Assembly (NCBI GenBank): GCA_000437275.1
Contig: FR899692.1
Span: forward strand, 1 to 30,527
Direction: 5' to 3'
Length of the DNA: 30,527 nucleotides
Source of the DNA: Clostridium sp. CAG:411
Lineage (GTDB): Bacteria; Bacillota; Clostridia; Lachnospirales; Lachnospiraceae
Positions within the stretch are counted from its first letter, which is position 1. Every line of letters begins with the position of its first letter. The position numbers were made by a program, and so were the translations under genes. The notes beneath the pieces were generated by a model. That model ran no database searches. It was not told the origin of the DNA and worked only from the letters and a program-made list of their open reading frames with translations. Of the stretch, positions 7,122 to 14,590 are shown in pieces.

Positions 7122-8033
7122 ATGAATGAATATGCAATGGAAGCAGAAAATGTAACGGTGCAGTATGTAAAGGGAAAAAGGGTGAAGGCTTTAAATGAAT
7201 TTTCTTTAAAACTGCACAAGGAACAATTGATTGGGTTGATTGGAGCAAATGGAAGCGGAAAAACTACATTTTTCAAGGTTTGCAGCGGAGCAATAGCGGC
7301 AACAACGGGGAAAATAAGCGTTTTAGAGGAAAAGGTAAATTTTAATCTAGCTATGCAGGAAGAACTTGCATTTTGTAATGCAGAGTTACCAATCAAGGGG
7401 AATCTTCATGTGAAAAAGGTGTTGGAATTATATGCAGGAATGTATCCGCATTTTGATGTTGCCTTTGCAAATAAATTGTTGGATTTGTTTGGTGTAAGTG
7501 GTAAAAAACGAATACAGGAACTTTCGCTTGGAAATAGAGCAATTACATATTTTATCTTTACACTTGCTACTAGAGCAAAAGTAACGTTATTAGATGAGCC
7601 ATTTAATGGAATTGATTTTGAAAAGCGAAAACTTGCATATGAAGTTTTATTACGTGATTATATAGAAAATCCTAGAACTATTTTAATTTCCAGTCATAAT
7701 CTGGCAGAATTAAAACCTATTTTATCAGAAATGGTGTTAATTCATGAAGGAAAGGTCATTTTCTATGAAGAAATGGATACGATAAGAGAAATGTTGTTCC
7801 GTGCAGATGGGGAAAAAGAACAGGCAGAAGCATTTCTAAATAGGGAAGAAATTATTACGGTTAATAGTGGAGAGTTAGGGACTTATTTTATTGGAAGAGG
7901 TTCTGTAAATGGAGAATTTGCAAAAGAAGTAAAAAAAGCGGGAATGAAAATTTCAGCAGTGGAACCGGAAGATGTTTGTGTATATCTGACAGGCAAGCGA
8001 AAGGAGAGTGAGTTAGAATGTCTATGGAAGTAA
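7122..8033 (+). CDS. ABC transporter ATP-binding protein
   Basis: 303-residue nucleotide-binding subunit. Walker A is GANGSGKT at residues 41-48. The signature loop is LSLGN instead of LSGGQ. Walker B is VTLLDEP and the switch histidine is in ISSHN. The divergent signature is common in ATPases of YtrA-linked exporters. A C-terminal extension of about 90 residues follows the ATPase core. The ribosome site AAGGAGG precedes the start. It overlaps the next gene by 16 bases, which implies translational coupling with the membrane subunit. Likely an exporter or sensor module; the substrate cannot be inferred. Confidence 0.92.
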   Translation: MNEYAMEAENVTVQYVKGKRVKALNEFSLKLHKEQLIGLIGANGSGKTTFFKVCSGAIAATTGKISVLEEKVNFNLAMQEELAFCNAELPIKGNLHVKKVLELYAGMYPHFDVAFANKLLDLFGVSGKKRIQELSLGNRAITYFIFTLATRAKVTLLDEPFNGIDFEKRKLAYEVLLRDYIENPRTILISSHNLAELKPILSEMVLIHEGKVIFYEEMDTIREMLFRADGEKEQAEAFLNREEIITVNSGELGTYFIGRGSVNGEFAKEVKKAGMKISAVEPEDVCVYLTGKRKESELECLWK

Positions 8034-9328
8034 AGAAAACAAATAAATGGAACAATATCGTGCAATTAGTGAAACTTAGATGGCAAATTGTATTTGAATG
8101 GGTTTGGCTGGCACCTTTCCTTGCTATGTTTGTAGCAGATTTTGTCCTAGCTACCATAAGAGGTTTGCATAAGGGCGGAGCTTTTTTATATGATTATGGC
8201 TCTTTGGAAAATTTGTTTATCGTAATTTCTATGGCAAAAATTTTGAGTCGAGCTTGGAATATTCTTATTGAAAAAGAGGTTAGCGTATTTCCAGGGACAA
8301 TTCAGACACGATATTGTAGTCGTATTTTATATGATTTGAGTGAAATCTTCTTTTGGATTTTTATGGTGACACTCGAAAATATTGTAATTACAATTTATTT
8401 GCAAAGCGGTATATTGTCAGGGTGTGCTGGTGTATGGATAAATTTGGCCATGTTTGCAAAGAAAGTTTTCTTTTTACTGTTTGCTATGCTGTTTTTGTAT
8501 AGTCTGATTGTTCTATTGGTTACCATAAAAGAGAGGATTGGAAATGTGGCGTTTTATGTGGCATTTGCAGTTGGCTGTGTTTTGCTTCTTGTAATTAGTT
8601 TGTTTGCAAAAGTTAGAAAAATATGGATGCATGCAGGAGATGCTTCCTATGCTTCCGTTATGTGTTTCTTCTTAATAGGAACATTCCTTTGCTTTGGTAT
8701 TGGTTTCTTGCTTACAAAAGGGATCAAAGTATGGAGAGTAGATCATACAAAAGGGGATAAGATGTTTTCCTCTTTTCTGATTGTCTGCTTTATTTTTGGA
8801 ATTGCATTTTTTGGAGTAGTTGCTGTAAGGGAAGAACAGGTTAATCTGGTTACAACAGAGCAAACAGTAGTAGAGGAGCAAAAGAAACAAAAAGTTTTTG
8901 TTAAAGATACGGTATTTCCGGTAGGGGAGATAGATTTGGATGCATTGGAAGAAAGCATAGATGATGTATCCTTGCCAAGATGTAGTATAATGGTGCATTG
9001 GGTTGCATTGAAAGATGCAAAGGAAGCAGGTATTGTAGAATCTGATTTTACAGTTGAACCTGGAACGATATGTTCGAGAATGGTAGCCAATTATAGTAGA
9101 TTATATGGAAAGAAATTTGGAAAAGCATTTGTAAACCAACTGCAATATGTAATTGAAAATAGTAAATATGTATTAAAAAATAGGGGAAAATCCTGGTTTA
9201 CATCCAGTTATTTGGATTATTTTGATACAGATGGAATTTATGGGGATGGTACCGTGTACTTGATTTATAGCAATAAGGAAAAAACGGAATTTCCAAATGA
9301 ATCTTTTGGATTTGAAAATTATAATTAG
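8018..9328 (+). CDS. Membrane protein, probable ABC permease subunit with C-terminal extracytoplasmic domain
   Basis: 436 residues. About six hydrophobic helices lie in residues 20-280 (for example WVWLAPFLAMFVADFVLA, IFFWIFMVTLENIVITIYL, VFFLLFAMLFLYSLIVLL, FSSFLIVCFIFGIAFFGVV). A hydrophilic C-terminal domain of about 150 residues follows, probably outside the membrane. I recognise no named domain in it. The start overlaps the ATPase gene, and GGAG lies about 12 bases upstream of the ATG. Position and topology argue for the permease partner of the ATPase. No T-rich terminator follows directly. Confidence 0.75.
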   Translation: MSMEVKKTNKWNNIVQLVKLRWQIVFEWVWLAPFLAMFVADFVLATIRGLHKGGAFLYDYGSLENLFIVISMAKILSRAWNILIEKEVSVFPGTIQTRYCSRILYDLSEIFFWIFMVTLENIVITIYLQSGILSGCAGVWINLAMFAKKVFFLLFAMLFLYSLIVLLVTIKERIGNVAFYVAFAVGCVLLLVISLFAKVRKIWMHAGDASYASVMCFFLIGTFLCFGIGFLLTKGIKVWRVDHTKGDKMFSSFLIVCFIFGIAFFGVVAVREEQVNLVTTEQTVVEEQKKQKVFVKDTVFPVGEIDLDALEESIDDVSLPRCSIMVHWVALKDAKEAGIVESDFTVEPGTICSRMVANYSRLYGKKFGKAFVNQLQYVIENSKYVLKNRGKSWFTSSYLDYFDTDGIYGDGTVYLIYSNKEKTEFPNESFGFENYN

Positions 9329-9380
9329 AATGCATAACAGGGAAATGTTCAAAAAATGTTATTTGTTTGCGTTTCGTCTA

Positions 9381-9418
9381 TTTTACTCTACAGGGAAGTT
9401 GTGTATTATAGAGTAGAA
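9381..9418 (+). repeat. Hairpin related to intergenic repeat F
   Basis: TTTTACTCTA pairs with TAGAGTAGAA (one wobble) to form a 10-bp stem. The first 20 bases match 331-350 at 17 of 20 positions, all differences being transitions. No T run follows, so it is not a standard terminator for the ABC operon. Confidence 0.5.
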
Positions 9419-9520
9419 ATGTTTTGCAAAAATATGCAAAGAGGGATTGTTGCCTAAAAACCTTGAATTTACTGGATTAGAGATTCTGAGAGATTATTTA
9501 AGCAGATGGGAGGAGAAGAA

Positions 9521-11422
9521 ATGCTTTTATTTCAACCGGATGGAATCACGTATATAAATAAAGAAAAGGAAACCGTATTAGATGCTGCAAGGAAAGCAGG
9601 AGTGTTAGTGGAAAGTCCTTGTGGTGGAAATGGAACCTGCGGAAAATGTCGTGTGAAGGTTTTGGTTGGCGAGGTGAATGCGATTACGGAGGAAGAAAAG
9701 CATTTCTTTACAGAGCAGGAATTACAGGATGGGTGGAGGCTTGCCTGTAAGCTTGTTCCAAAGCATTTTCGCAGTTGTGAGGTGGAAGTACCGAATATAA
9801 ATTTACAAATGGATTCTGAGAAGGAAGCGCATTTGTTGTATGAAAGTGAATTAAAGAAATATGAGAAAAAGATAAAGGAATGTTTGCAGGAAGAAGAAAA
9901 GGACGGGAATAGAGAAAAGGAAACCATGCATGGTGGCAGCAGGGAGAGTAAAGCAGATTGTGTAGAAAAATGTGCAAGCACATTTGGCATTGTAGTAGAT
10001 ATTGGGACGACAAATATGGAATTTCTTTTGTGGGAGTTAGAAACCAAACGTTGTGTTGGTCGTAAAATAGCTGAAAATCCTTTGAAAATATATGGTGCAG
10101 ATGTGGTGGCACGCATGACCTATGCATTGAAAGATAAGGAAAATTTCAAAGAGAGTTGTTCGCTGCTTAGAAATACCATTGCAACGTTAATGGAAGAATT
10201 GCTGCAAACATATTTAGAACAGTATCCTTGTGAGGAAAGTCGTGAGATAGAAAATGAGAATGAAAATATGGGTGGAGGCACACATTTTTCTGAGCAGATG
10301 GTTGAAAATGTGTTATTACAAAGCATGAAAGAGAAGGTATCTACGGTTTCCGTGGTTGGAAATGCTGCCATGATGCATTTTTTAGCAGAGGTGAGTCCAG
10401 AAAGTCTTACGAGGGCACCTTATAAAACAAAGTATAAGGATAGTGTAAGTCTTTCTGGAACGTTGTTTGGACTGATCCATGCCAGTGTGCGATTGTTTCC
10501 TAATATTGAAGGTTTTGTTGGAGCAGATACGGTTGGAGTATTGGCTTATTTAAAGCAGTGCAGAGAAGAAAAAGAGGACATGTCAAAGGTAGATGATAAA
10601 GCAGCAGTTGTCATAAAAACACTCAAAAACAGCAAGGATATTTCAAAATGGGATCGTGTGTTGATGATTGATATTGGAACCAATGGAGAGTTAGTATTAC
10701 AAAAGGATGGCAGGTTATATGCAGCTTCTACGGCAGCAGGTCCAGCATTTGAAGGAGCTACCATTTCTTGTGGTATGCGAGGAGAAGTGGGTGCTATCCG
10801 TGGAATGCAGGTAAAAGAGAAAATAGAACTTGATGTGATTGGAGAGGTGGCACCAAGGGGAATCTGTGGCTCTGGTTTAATTTCTGTTGTGGCAGAGCTG
10901 GTGAATTTTGGAATAATAGATGAAACGGGATATTTATTAAATAGAAACGAAGCTATAAAGCAAGGATGTCCAAAGGTTCTTGTGGATTGTTTGGAAATAA
11001 GGGGAAGAGAAACTGTTTTTGCTATTTCTGATACGGTACTCCTTACACAACAGGATATTCGTGAGTTACAGTTGGCAAAAGGGGCAATTTCTGCGGGAAT
11101 TACAATGTTACTTCAGGCTTGTAAGATGAATGTTTGTGATTTGCGTGGGATTGTGTTAGCAGGTGCGTTTGGGACACATTTACAAGTAGATGCAGCACAA
11201 CGGATAGGATTATTGCCTGATATGGAAAAGAAAAAAATCGTTCCTATTGGCAATGCTGCGTTATTGGGGGCTGGGGTTGCATTATTTTATTCAGAAGAAA
11301 AGTGGAGAGCATTAAATACCCTTGCTCGTAAGGTGCAGCATATTTCTTTGGCAGAAATGGAAGGCTTTCAGGAGGTGTATCTGGAGGCTATGGGGTTTGC
11401 TAAAGTGGAGGAGGAACGATAA
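9521..11422 (+). CDS. Ferredoxin-ASKHA corrinoid activation protein (RACo-like, DUF4445)
   Basis: 633 residues. The N-terminal plant-type [2Fe-2S] domain has Cys34, Cys40, Cys43 and Cys76 (CGGNGTCGKC ... LAC). A charged linker (about residues 95-150) leads to an ASKHA ATPase domain with phosphate motifs VVDIGTTNMEF and LMIDIGTNGEL, the FEGATISCGMRG loop, PRGICGSGLIS and VLAGAFGTHLQ. Proteins of this type reductively reactivate Co(II)-corrinoid proteins of methyltransferase systems, using ATP. The start at 9521 is preferred because GGGAGGAG lies just ahead; the upstream ATG at 9506 overlaps that site. No methyltransferase or corrinoid-protein gene is in the window, so the partner is elsewhere. 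Confidence 0.9.
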   Translation: MLLFQPDGITYINKEKETVLDAARKAGVLVESPCGGNGTCGKCRVKVLVGEVNAITEEEKHFFTEQELQDGWRLACKLVPKHFRSCEVEVPNINLQMDSEKEAHLLYESELKKYEKKIKECLQEEEKDGNREKETMHGGSRESKADCVEKCASTFGIVVDIGTTNMEFLLWELETKRCVGRKIAENPLKIYGADVVARMTYALKDKENFKESCSLLRNTIATLMEELLQTYLEQYPCEESREIENENENMGGGTHFSEQMVENVLLQSMKEKVSTVSVVGNAAMMHFLAEVSPESLTRAPYKTKYKDSVSLSGTLFGLIHASVRLFPNIEGFVGADTVGVLAYLKQCREEKEDMSKVDDKAAVVIKTLKNSKDISKWDRVLMIDIGTNGELVLQKDGRLYAASTAAGPAFEGATISCGMRGEVGAIRGMQVKEKIELDVIGEVAPRGICGSGLISVVAELVNFGIIDETGYLLNRNEAIKQGCPKVLVDCLEIRGRETVFAISDTVLLTQQDIRELQLAKGAISAGITMLLQACKMNVCDLRGIVLAGAFGTHLQVDAAQRIGLLPDMEKKKIVPIGNAALLGAGVALFYSEEKWRALNTLARKVQHISLAEMEGFQEVYLEAMGFAKVEEER

Positions 11423-11544
11423 GAGTGCGTTAGGTGGTTGCTAAAATAAAAAAATAAACATGGTATTAAAATATTACAAATTCATAGATTACCTTCTTTA
11501 TATAGGATAAAGCAACATGATTATAATATAAACATATTTCTTTG

Positions 11545-11573
11545 TTGACGTATCAATGTATATATTGTATAAT
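11545..11573 (+). promoter_or_regulatory. Sigma-A promoter of the secreted-protein pair
   Basis: TTGACG, a 17-base spacer and a perfect TATAAT, 34 bases before the start at 11607. It rules out the in-frame ATG at 11556, which lies inside the promoter. Confidence 0.8.
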
Positions 11574-11606
11574 AAAATTGTATCATCAAAAGAAAGAGGG
11601 GAAAAT

Positions 11607-12227
11607 ATGAGAAAAAGGTATAAAATTTTATTCATGCTGATAATTGCTACAATCATTTTTAATACAGCTACAACAGTTAAGGCAGTAGATTGTTATAAAA
11701 ACTGGTATGTATATAGTAGTGGATGTTCTAACTGTGATGACTCAACGTATAGCAGTAGTCAAAGAGATAATTGTTCAGGAAAACATAAGAGACAAAATGG
11801 AATAAAGTTATGTTCTTTGTGTTTATCAGGCATGTCATCATGTGCTACTTATTATAAACGTGGATTTTCTGATTATAATTGTTTAGCATATGCATTAGGA
11901 AAGAATACGGTACAGTCTTGGACTTGGCCTGCATCATGGGGATATGGACCAACTTTAACTGTATTTAAGTCTTGGATAAAAGCAAAGGGGTATACTTGTA
12001 CAACAGATATGTTAGAGGTAAAAGGAAATCAGGTTATATTAGTGTATGTAAATAATGGTAAGGTAGTTCATTTTGCAAGAACAAGAACATTGGATGGAAA
12101 TTCAATAGCAGGTGCAAAAACAATTTCAAAATGGGGTGCTTGTTCATTGTATACGACTAGCAAGCTGAGTAATCCTTATAAGTCAACCAGTGGATATGGT
12201 AGTTTAAAATTATATTGTTATAAATAA
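11607..12227 (+). CDS. Secreted cysteine-rich protein with papain/NlpC-P60-like fold signature
   Basis: 206 residues. A Sec signal peptide of about 27 residues (RKRYK, a hydrophobic stretch, then TTVKA before VDCYK). The mature part has an N-terminal region with seven cysteines (pairs such as CSNC and CSLC, suggesting a metal ribbon or disulfides). The following domain holds DYNCLAYALG, a tryptophan-rich stretch, VVHFAR and SKWGAC. The Cys in YNCLAYALG and the His in VVHFAR have the order and spacing of papain-like hydrolases such as DUF7689 or NlpC/P60-type proteins. The start at 11607 follows GAGGGG. The downstream gene is 13 bases away. An enzymatic role is inferred, not shown. Confidence 0.7.
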   Translation: MRKRYKILFMLIIATIIFNTATTVKAVDCYKNWYVYSSGCSNCDDSTYSSSQRDNCSGKHKRQNGIKLCSLCLSGMSSCATYYKRGFSDYNCLAYALGKNTVQSWTWPASWGYGPTLTVFKSWIKAKGYTCTTDMLEVKGNQVILVYVNNGKVVHFARTRTLDGNSIAGAKTISKWGACSLYTTSKLSNPYKSTSGYGSLKLYCYK

Positions 12228-12240
12228 GGAGGAGTGGAAC

Positions 12241-12921
12241 ATGAAGAAAAAAACAAAGATTACATTTGCAACAGTTATATGTATAGGTGCTATTGCCACA
12301 GGAGCTGCTTTGGGATTTCAAAAATTACATATAAAACCACTAGAACCTCAAAAATCCTATGCCGCAGTAATTGATGAAAACTTTGAATCAATGGCGAAGT
12401 CTTATGATACAAAGACATTAATGAGTTCAAGTCCATATGCCTATATTGATAATGAATATTATAAAAATATAGTAAATTTGGGGTTTGAAGCAGTGCCGCT
12501 TTTGCAGGAAAAGGGTGAAAGTAAAGAGTATTCCAGTTTAAACTCCTATATTTCAGCTTTGGCAATTTTGGAGATAACAGATTGTGACTTTCAAGAATTG
12601 ACAGGGACTGATTTTGAAACGGCAGAACAGTTTTATAAGTTATGGAACAAGGAATTATCTGAAATGCCAGAGCAATTAGAAAATATCGTAGAGAATGATG
12701 AGATGTCTGTAAATGAAAAAAAAGCAGAAATAAGTAAGTATGGAATTTTTGGCGAGGCATTTCTTGCTGAAACACTTGTGAAAAAAAGCGAAAGTTTTTG
12801 TGGGGAAAATTGTGATTATAAATACACAGCTAAGGAACAAAAAGTATTATCAACATTAGTACAATCTAGTAAAAAAGAGTTAAATCATGCGGTAGAGTAT
12901 TTAGAAGAGAGTGTGAAATAA
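12241..12921 (+). CDS. Membrane-anchored or secreted protein of unknown function
   Basis: 226 residues. A basic N-terminus (MKKKTK) and one hydrophobic segment (residues 7-26) act as signal peptide or anchor. The remainder is acidic and probably helical, with GFEAVPLLQEKG, SYISALAILEITDCDF and a C-terminal part containing CGENC. I do not recognise a named family. The ribosome site GGAGGAG lies within ten bases of the ATG. It follows the Cys-rich secreted protein by 13 bases and is followed by a terminator, so the two genes form a bicistronic operon and probably act together outside the membrane. Confidence 0.7.
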   Translation: MKKKTKITFATVICIGAIATGAALGFQKLHIKPLEPQKSYAAVIDENFESMAKSYDTKTLMSSSPYAYIDNEYYKNIVNLGFEAVPLLQEKGESKEYSSLNSYISALAILEITDCDFQELTGTDFETAEQFYKLWNKELSEMPEQLENIVENDEMSVNEKKAEISKYGIFGEAFLAETLVKKSESFCGENCDYKYTAKEQKVLSTLVQSSKKELNHAVEYLEESVK

Positions 12922-12937
12922 TACAGGTAGGCAAATA

Positions 12938-12985
12938 AATAAAAGCACAAAGTGGATGTAACCATTTTGTGCTTTTATTGTTTTT
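12938..12985 (+). terminator. Terminator between convergent operons
   Basis: Stem of about 18 bp (ATAAAAGCACAAA with TTTGTGCTTTTAT plus an inner TGG/CCA) followed by GTTTTT. The minus-strand reading also ends in a T-rich tail, so it may serve cotJC as well. Confidence 0.88.
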
Positions 12986-12990
12986 AGGAA

Positions 12991-13026
12991 GTTGATGTGG
13001 ACTTGTTCACCTTGTTTTGAACAAAT
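12991..13026 (+). repeat. Short repeat pair, copy 2
   Basis: Resembles 6620-6656. ATGTGGAC is followed by a 7-bp stem TTGTTCA/TGAACAA (13003-13009 with 13018-13024). It lies between the terminator and the cotJC stop. Confidence 0.3.
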
Positions 13027-13065
13027 TGCATTTAGCCTACTAGCAGTCACATGTAATTAGCGCAA

Positions 13066-13683
13066 TTATTTCTGTTCGGTAAAATTGTTACAATCAAATT
13101 CAGGATTAAAGTAGTAAAAGTTTTTTGAATCTAATTCTTTTTTTGTCATTTCGATTGCCTCTCCAAAACGCTGAAAGTGAACAATTTCTCTTGCTCTTAG
13201 GAATTTTAAAGGTTCTCTGACTTCTGGGTCCTTTATCATTCGAAGCAGATTGTCATAAGTCGCTCGTGCTTTTTGTTCCGCAGCAAGATCTTCATGTAAG
13301 TCTGCAAAAACATCACCTTTTGACTGAAATTCTATAGAAGTAAAGGGAAGGCTGCTGGCTGCCTGTGGCCAGATTCCTTTTGCATGGTCGATATAATAAG
13401 CATCAAATCCGGCTGTTTTGGCTTCTTCTACGGTCAGATTTTTTGTCAATTGGTATACCATAGAACAAATAATTTCTAAATGTGCTAATTCTTCTGTACC
13501 AATGTCTGTTAAAAGTCCGCCGACTTTTTTACAAGGCATGGTAAAGCGTTGGGAGAGGTAGCGCATGGAGGCACTTAGTTCTCCGTCTGGTCCGCCATAC
13601 TGACTGATGATTAACTGTGCTGTTTTCGGACAGGTTTTTGTGATTTTTACTGGATATTGTAATCGTTTTTCATAAACCCACAT
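13066..13683 (-). CDS. cotJC: Spore coat protein CotJC, manganese-catalase family
   Basis: 205 residues. The opening MWVYEKRLQYPV, QYGGPDGELSASMRYLSQRF, IGTEELAHLEII and EIVHFQRFGEA are characteristic of CotJC. The Glu and Glu-x-x-His residues expected of the dimanganese site are present (EELAHLE, REIVHFQ). In spore formers it is a coat protein with the catalase fold. The ATG begins immediately after the stop codon of the upstream gene, with GGAAGGAG 11 bases ahead, so translation is probably coupled. Confidence 0.94.
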   Translation of the reverse strand: MWVYEKRLQYPVKITKTCPKTAQLIISQYGGPDGELSASMRYLSQRFTMPCKKVGGLLTDIGTEELAHLEIICSMVYQLTKNLTVEEAKTAGFDAYYIDHAKGIWPQAASSLPFTSIEFQSKGDVFADLHEDLAAEQKARATYDNLLRMIKDPEVREPLKFLRAREIVHFQRFGEAIEMTKKELDSKNFYYFNPEFDCNNFTEQK

Positions 13684-14196
13684 TTATAAACACGCTCCTT
13701 CCCATGGCAATGCGCCATCTGTCCAGGAAAAATGGTCCTCATTTCCTCTGGCATCTACAATACAATTTGGTGATAATGGATAAAAATCCACTTCCATTCG
13801 TTGTAACAATTTTTTTCGGTCTGCATTGTATACATTGAAAATGTCAATGGCTTCTTGATCATCCGGGTGCGTATCCAAGTATAAAAGCATATCATTTAGG
13901 AAAAAACTAATTTCATATAACGCTTTCATAACTTCTTCCCTTTCAAAATGTTGATCGGTAAACAGATGATCATACATTTTGTTTGCATCCATACATTCGC
14001 ACTTTTCACAGTTACAAGTTGAAGCGGTAGAAGAAAGAGGGTCTGTTACAAAAAAAGGAAGGTTTAGTTCCGGAAATATGGTACCTTCTTTCAATGCCGT
14101 ATCCGGGAAATATACTTTTGTCCTTTTTTGTATGGGAACGGAAGTGATTGCTAAAGTTTCAGGGGTAGTATCGCAATGTGCAGTTTGTTTGTCCAT
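13684..14196 (-). CDS. cotJB: Fused spore coat protein CotJA-CotJB
   Basis: 170 residues, about twice the size of either usual partner. The N-terminal half contains PDTALKEGTIFPELNLPF, the CotJA core. A cysteine-rich joint (CNCEKCEC, about residues 61-69) follows. The C-terminal half (about 85-155) is CotJB, with LYEISFFLNDMLLYLDTHPD and NVYNADRKKLLQRME. CotJA and CotJB are normally separate genes next to cotJC. GGAG lies six bases before the ATG. First gene of the minus-strand cotJ operon. A sigma-E-like promoter sits just upstream. No internal ribosome site or stop separates the two halves. Confidence 0.85.
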   Translation of the reverse strand: MDKQTAHCDTTPETLAITSVPIQKRTKVYFPDTALKEGTIFPELNLPFFVTDPLSSTASTCNCEKCECMDANKMYDHLFTDQHFEREEVMKALYEISFFLNDMLLYLDTHPDDQEAIDIFNVYNADRKKLLQRMEVDFYPLSPNCIVDARGNEDHFSWTDGALPWEGACL

Positions 14197-14231
14197 ATTA
14201 TATTCTCCTTTCTATTATGTTCTATTGCTGT

Positions 14232-14262
14232 ATTAGTATGGAAGAGAAATGGAAAACTATAC
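14232..14262 (-). promoter_or_regulatory. Possible sigma-E-type sporulation promoter of the cotJ operon
   Basis: On the minus strand GTATAGT is followed after 15 bases by CATACTAAT, close to the mother-cell sigma-E pattern (ATA element and CATAC-type -10). It lies 36 bases before the start. The match is imperfect. Confidence 0.4.
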
Positions 14263-14276
14263 GTTATAATTTTTTT

Positions 14277-14376
14277 AACACGATTAAGAAAGGGTACAAG
14301 CCCCTTCTGATCTGCTGCACTAGCAGCAAATCGTGTTAGGAGCAAGTAACGGAGCGAATTACGAATCCGTTTGACT
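14277..14376 (+). repeat. Intergenic structured repeat, variant E
   Basis: The tail (14337-14376: GGAGCAAGTA, ATTACGAAT, TTGACT) is a diverged version of the A-D tail. The head is unrelated in sequence: a closing 9-bp stem AACACGATT/AATCGTGTT (14277-14285 with 14329-14337) encloses two smaller stems, AAGGG/CCCTT and TGCTGC/GCAGCA, like a three-way junction. Confidence 0.65.
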
Positions 14377-14377
14377 A

Positions 14378-14398
14378 AGTATCGTTTTTTACAATACA
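14378..14398 (+). repeat. 21-nt direct repeat, left copy
   Basis: Identical to 17996-18016 and containing GTATCGTTTTTTACAATAC, itself a partial palindrome. It lies two bases after repeat variant E and overlaps the putative -35 box of the dehydrogenase operon. Confidence 0.8.
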
Positions 14399-14417
14399 TA
14401 GTTTACCGCTTTATGAT
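14388..14417 (+). promoter_or_regulatory. Possible promoter ahead of the dehydrogenase operon
   Basis: TTTACA, an 18-base spacer and TATGAT. The expected start is near 14424, only about 20 bases before a strong terminator. Confidence 0.45.
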
Positions 14418-14445
14418 AAAGTTTAGACAATAAGAACAAAGACAA

Positions 14446-14481
14446 GGGCGTCTGCAAAGTAAGTTGCAGATGCCTTTTTTT
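14446..14481 (+). terminator. Terminator or attenuator in the dehydrogenase-operon leader
   Basis: Twelve-bp stem from GGGCGTCTGCAA pairing with TTGCAGATGCCT, then a run of T residues. No gene on this strand ends upstream, so it acts on a leader transcript. The first gene starts 110 bases later. Confidence 0.8.
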
Positions 14482-14483
14482 AC

Positions 14484-14561
14484 TTTATAAAAGGGCAAGA
14501 AAACGCAGTGCCGCTTTTATAGGAGCAAGTAGCAAAGTGGATTGTGAATATCCGCTTGACA
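14484..14561 (+). repeat. Intergenic structured repeat, copy D (internally deleted)
   Basis: The head TTTATAAAAG joins almost directly to the tail (14505-14561), losing both 5' hairpins of the full element. The tail dyad is kept (GGATTGTGAATATCC) and the end is TTGACA after a two-base insertion. It finishes 29 bases before the first dehydrogenase gene. Confidence 0.82.
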
Positions 14562-14590
14562 AGGAAAAGCAAGAAAGTGAGGTTGATCCT

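Noticed and set aside
9532..10127. Long minus-strand frames opposite the corrinoid activator
   Set aside because: Antisense shadows of a gene with clear Fe-S and ASKHA motifs; Ser/Phe-rich translations without domains.
14277..14337. Variant E head as a tRNA-like gene
   Set aside because: The three-stem shape is suggestive, but arm lengths, anticodon loop and T-loop consensus are missing.
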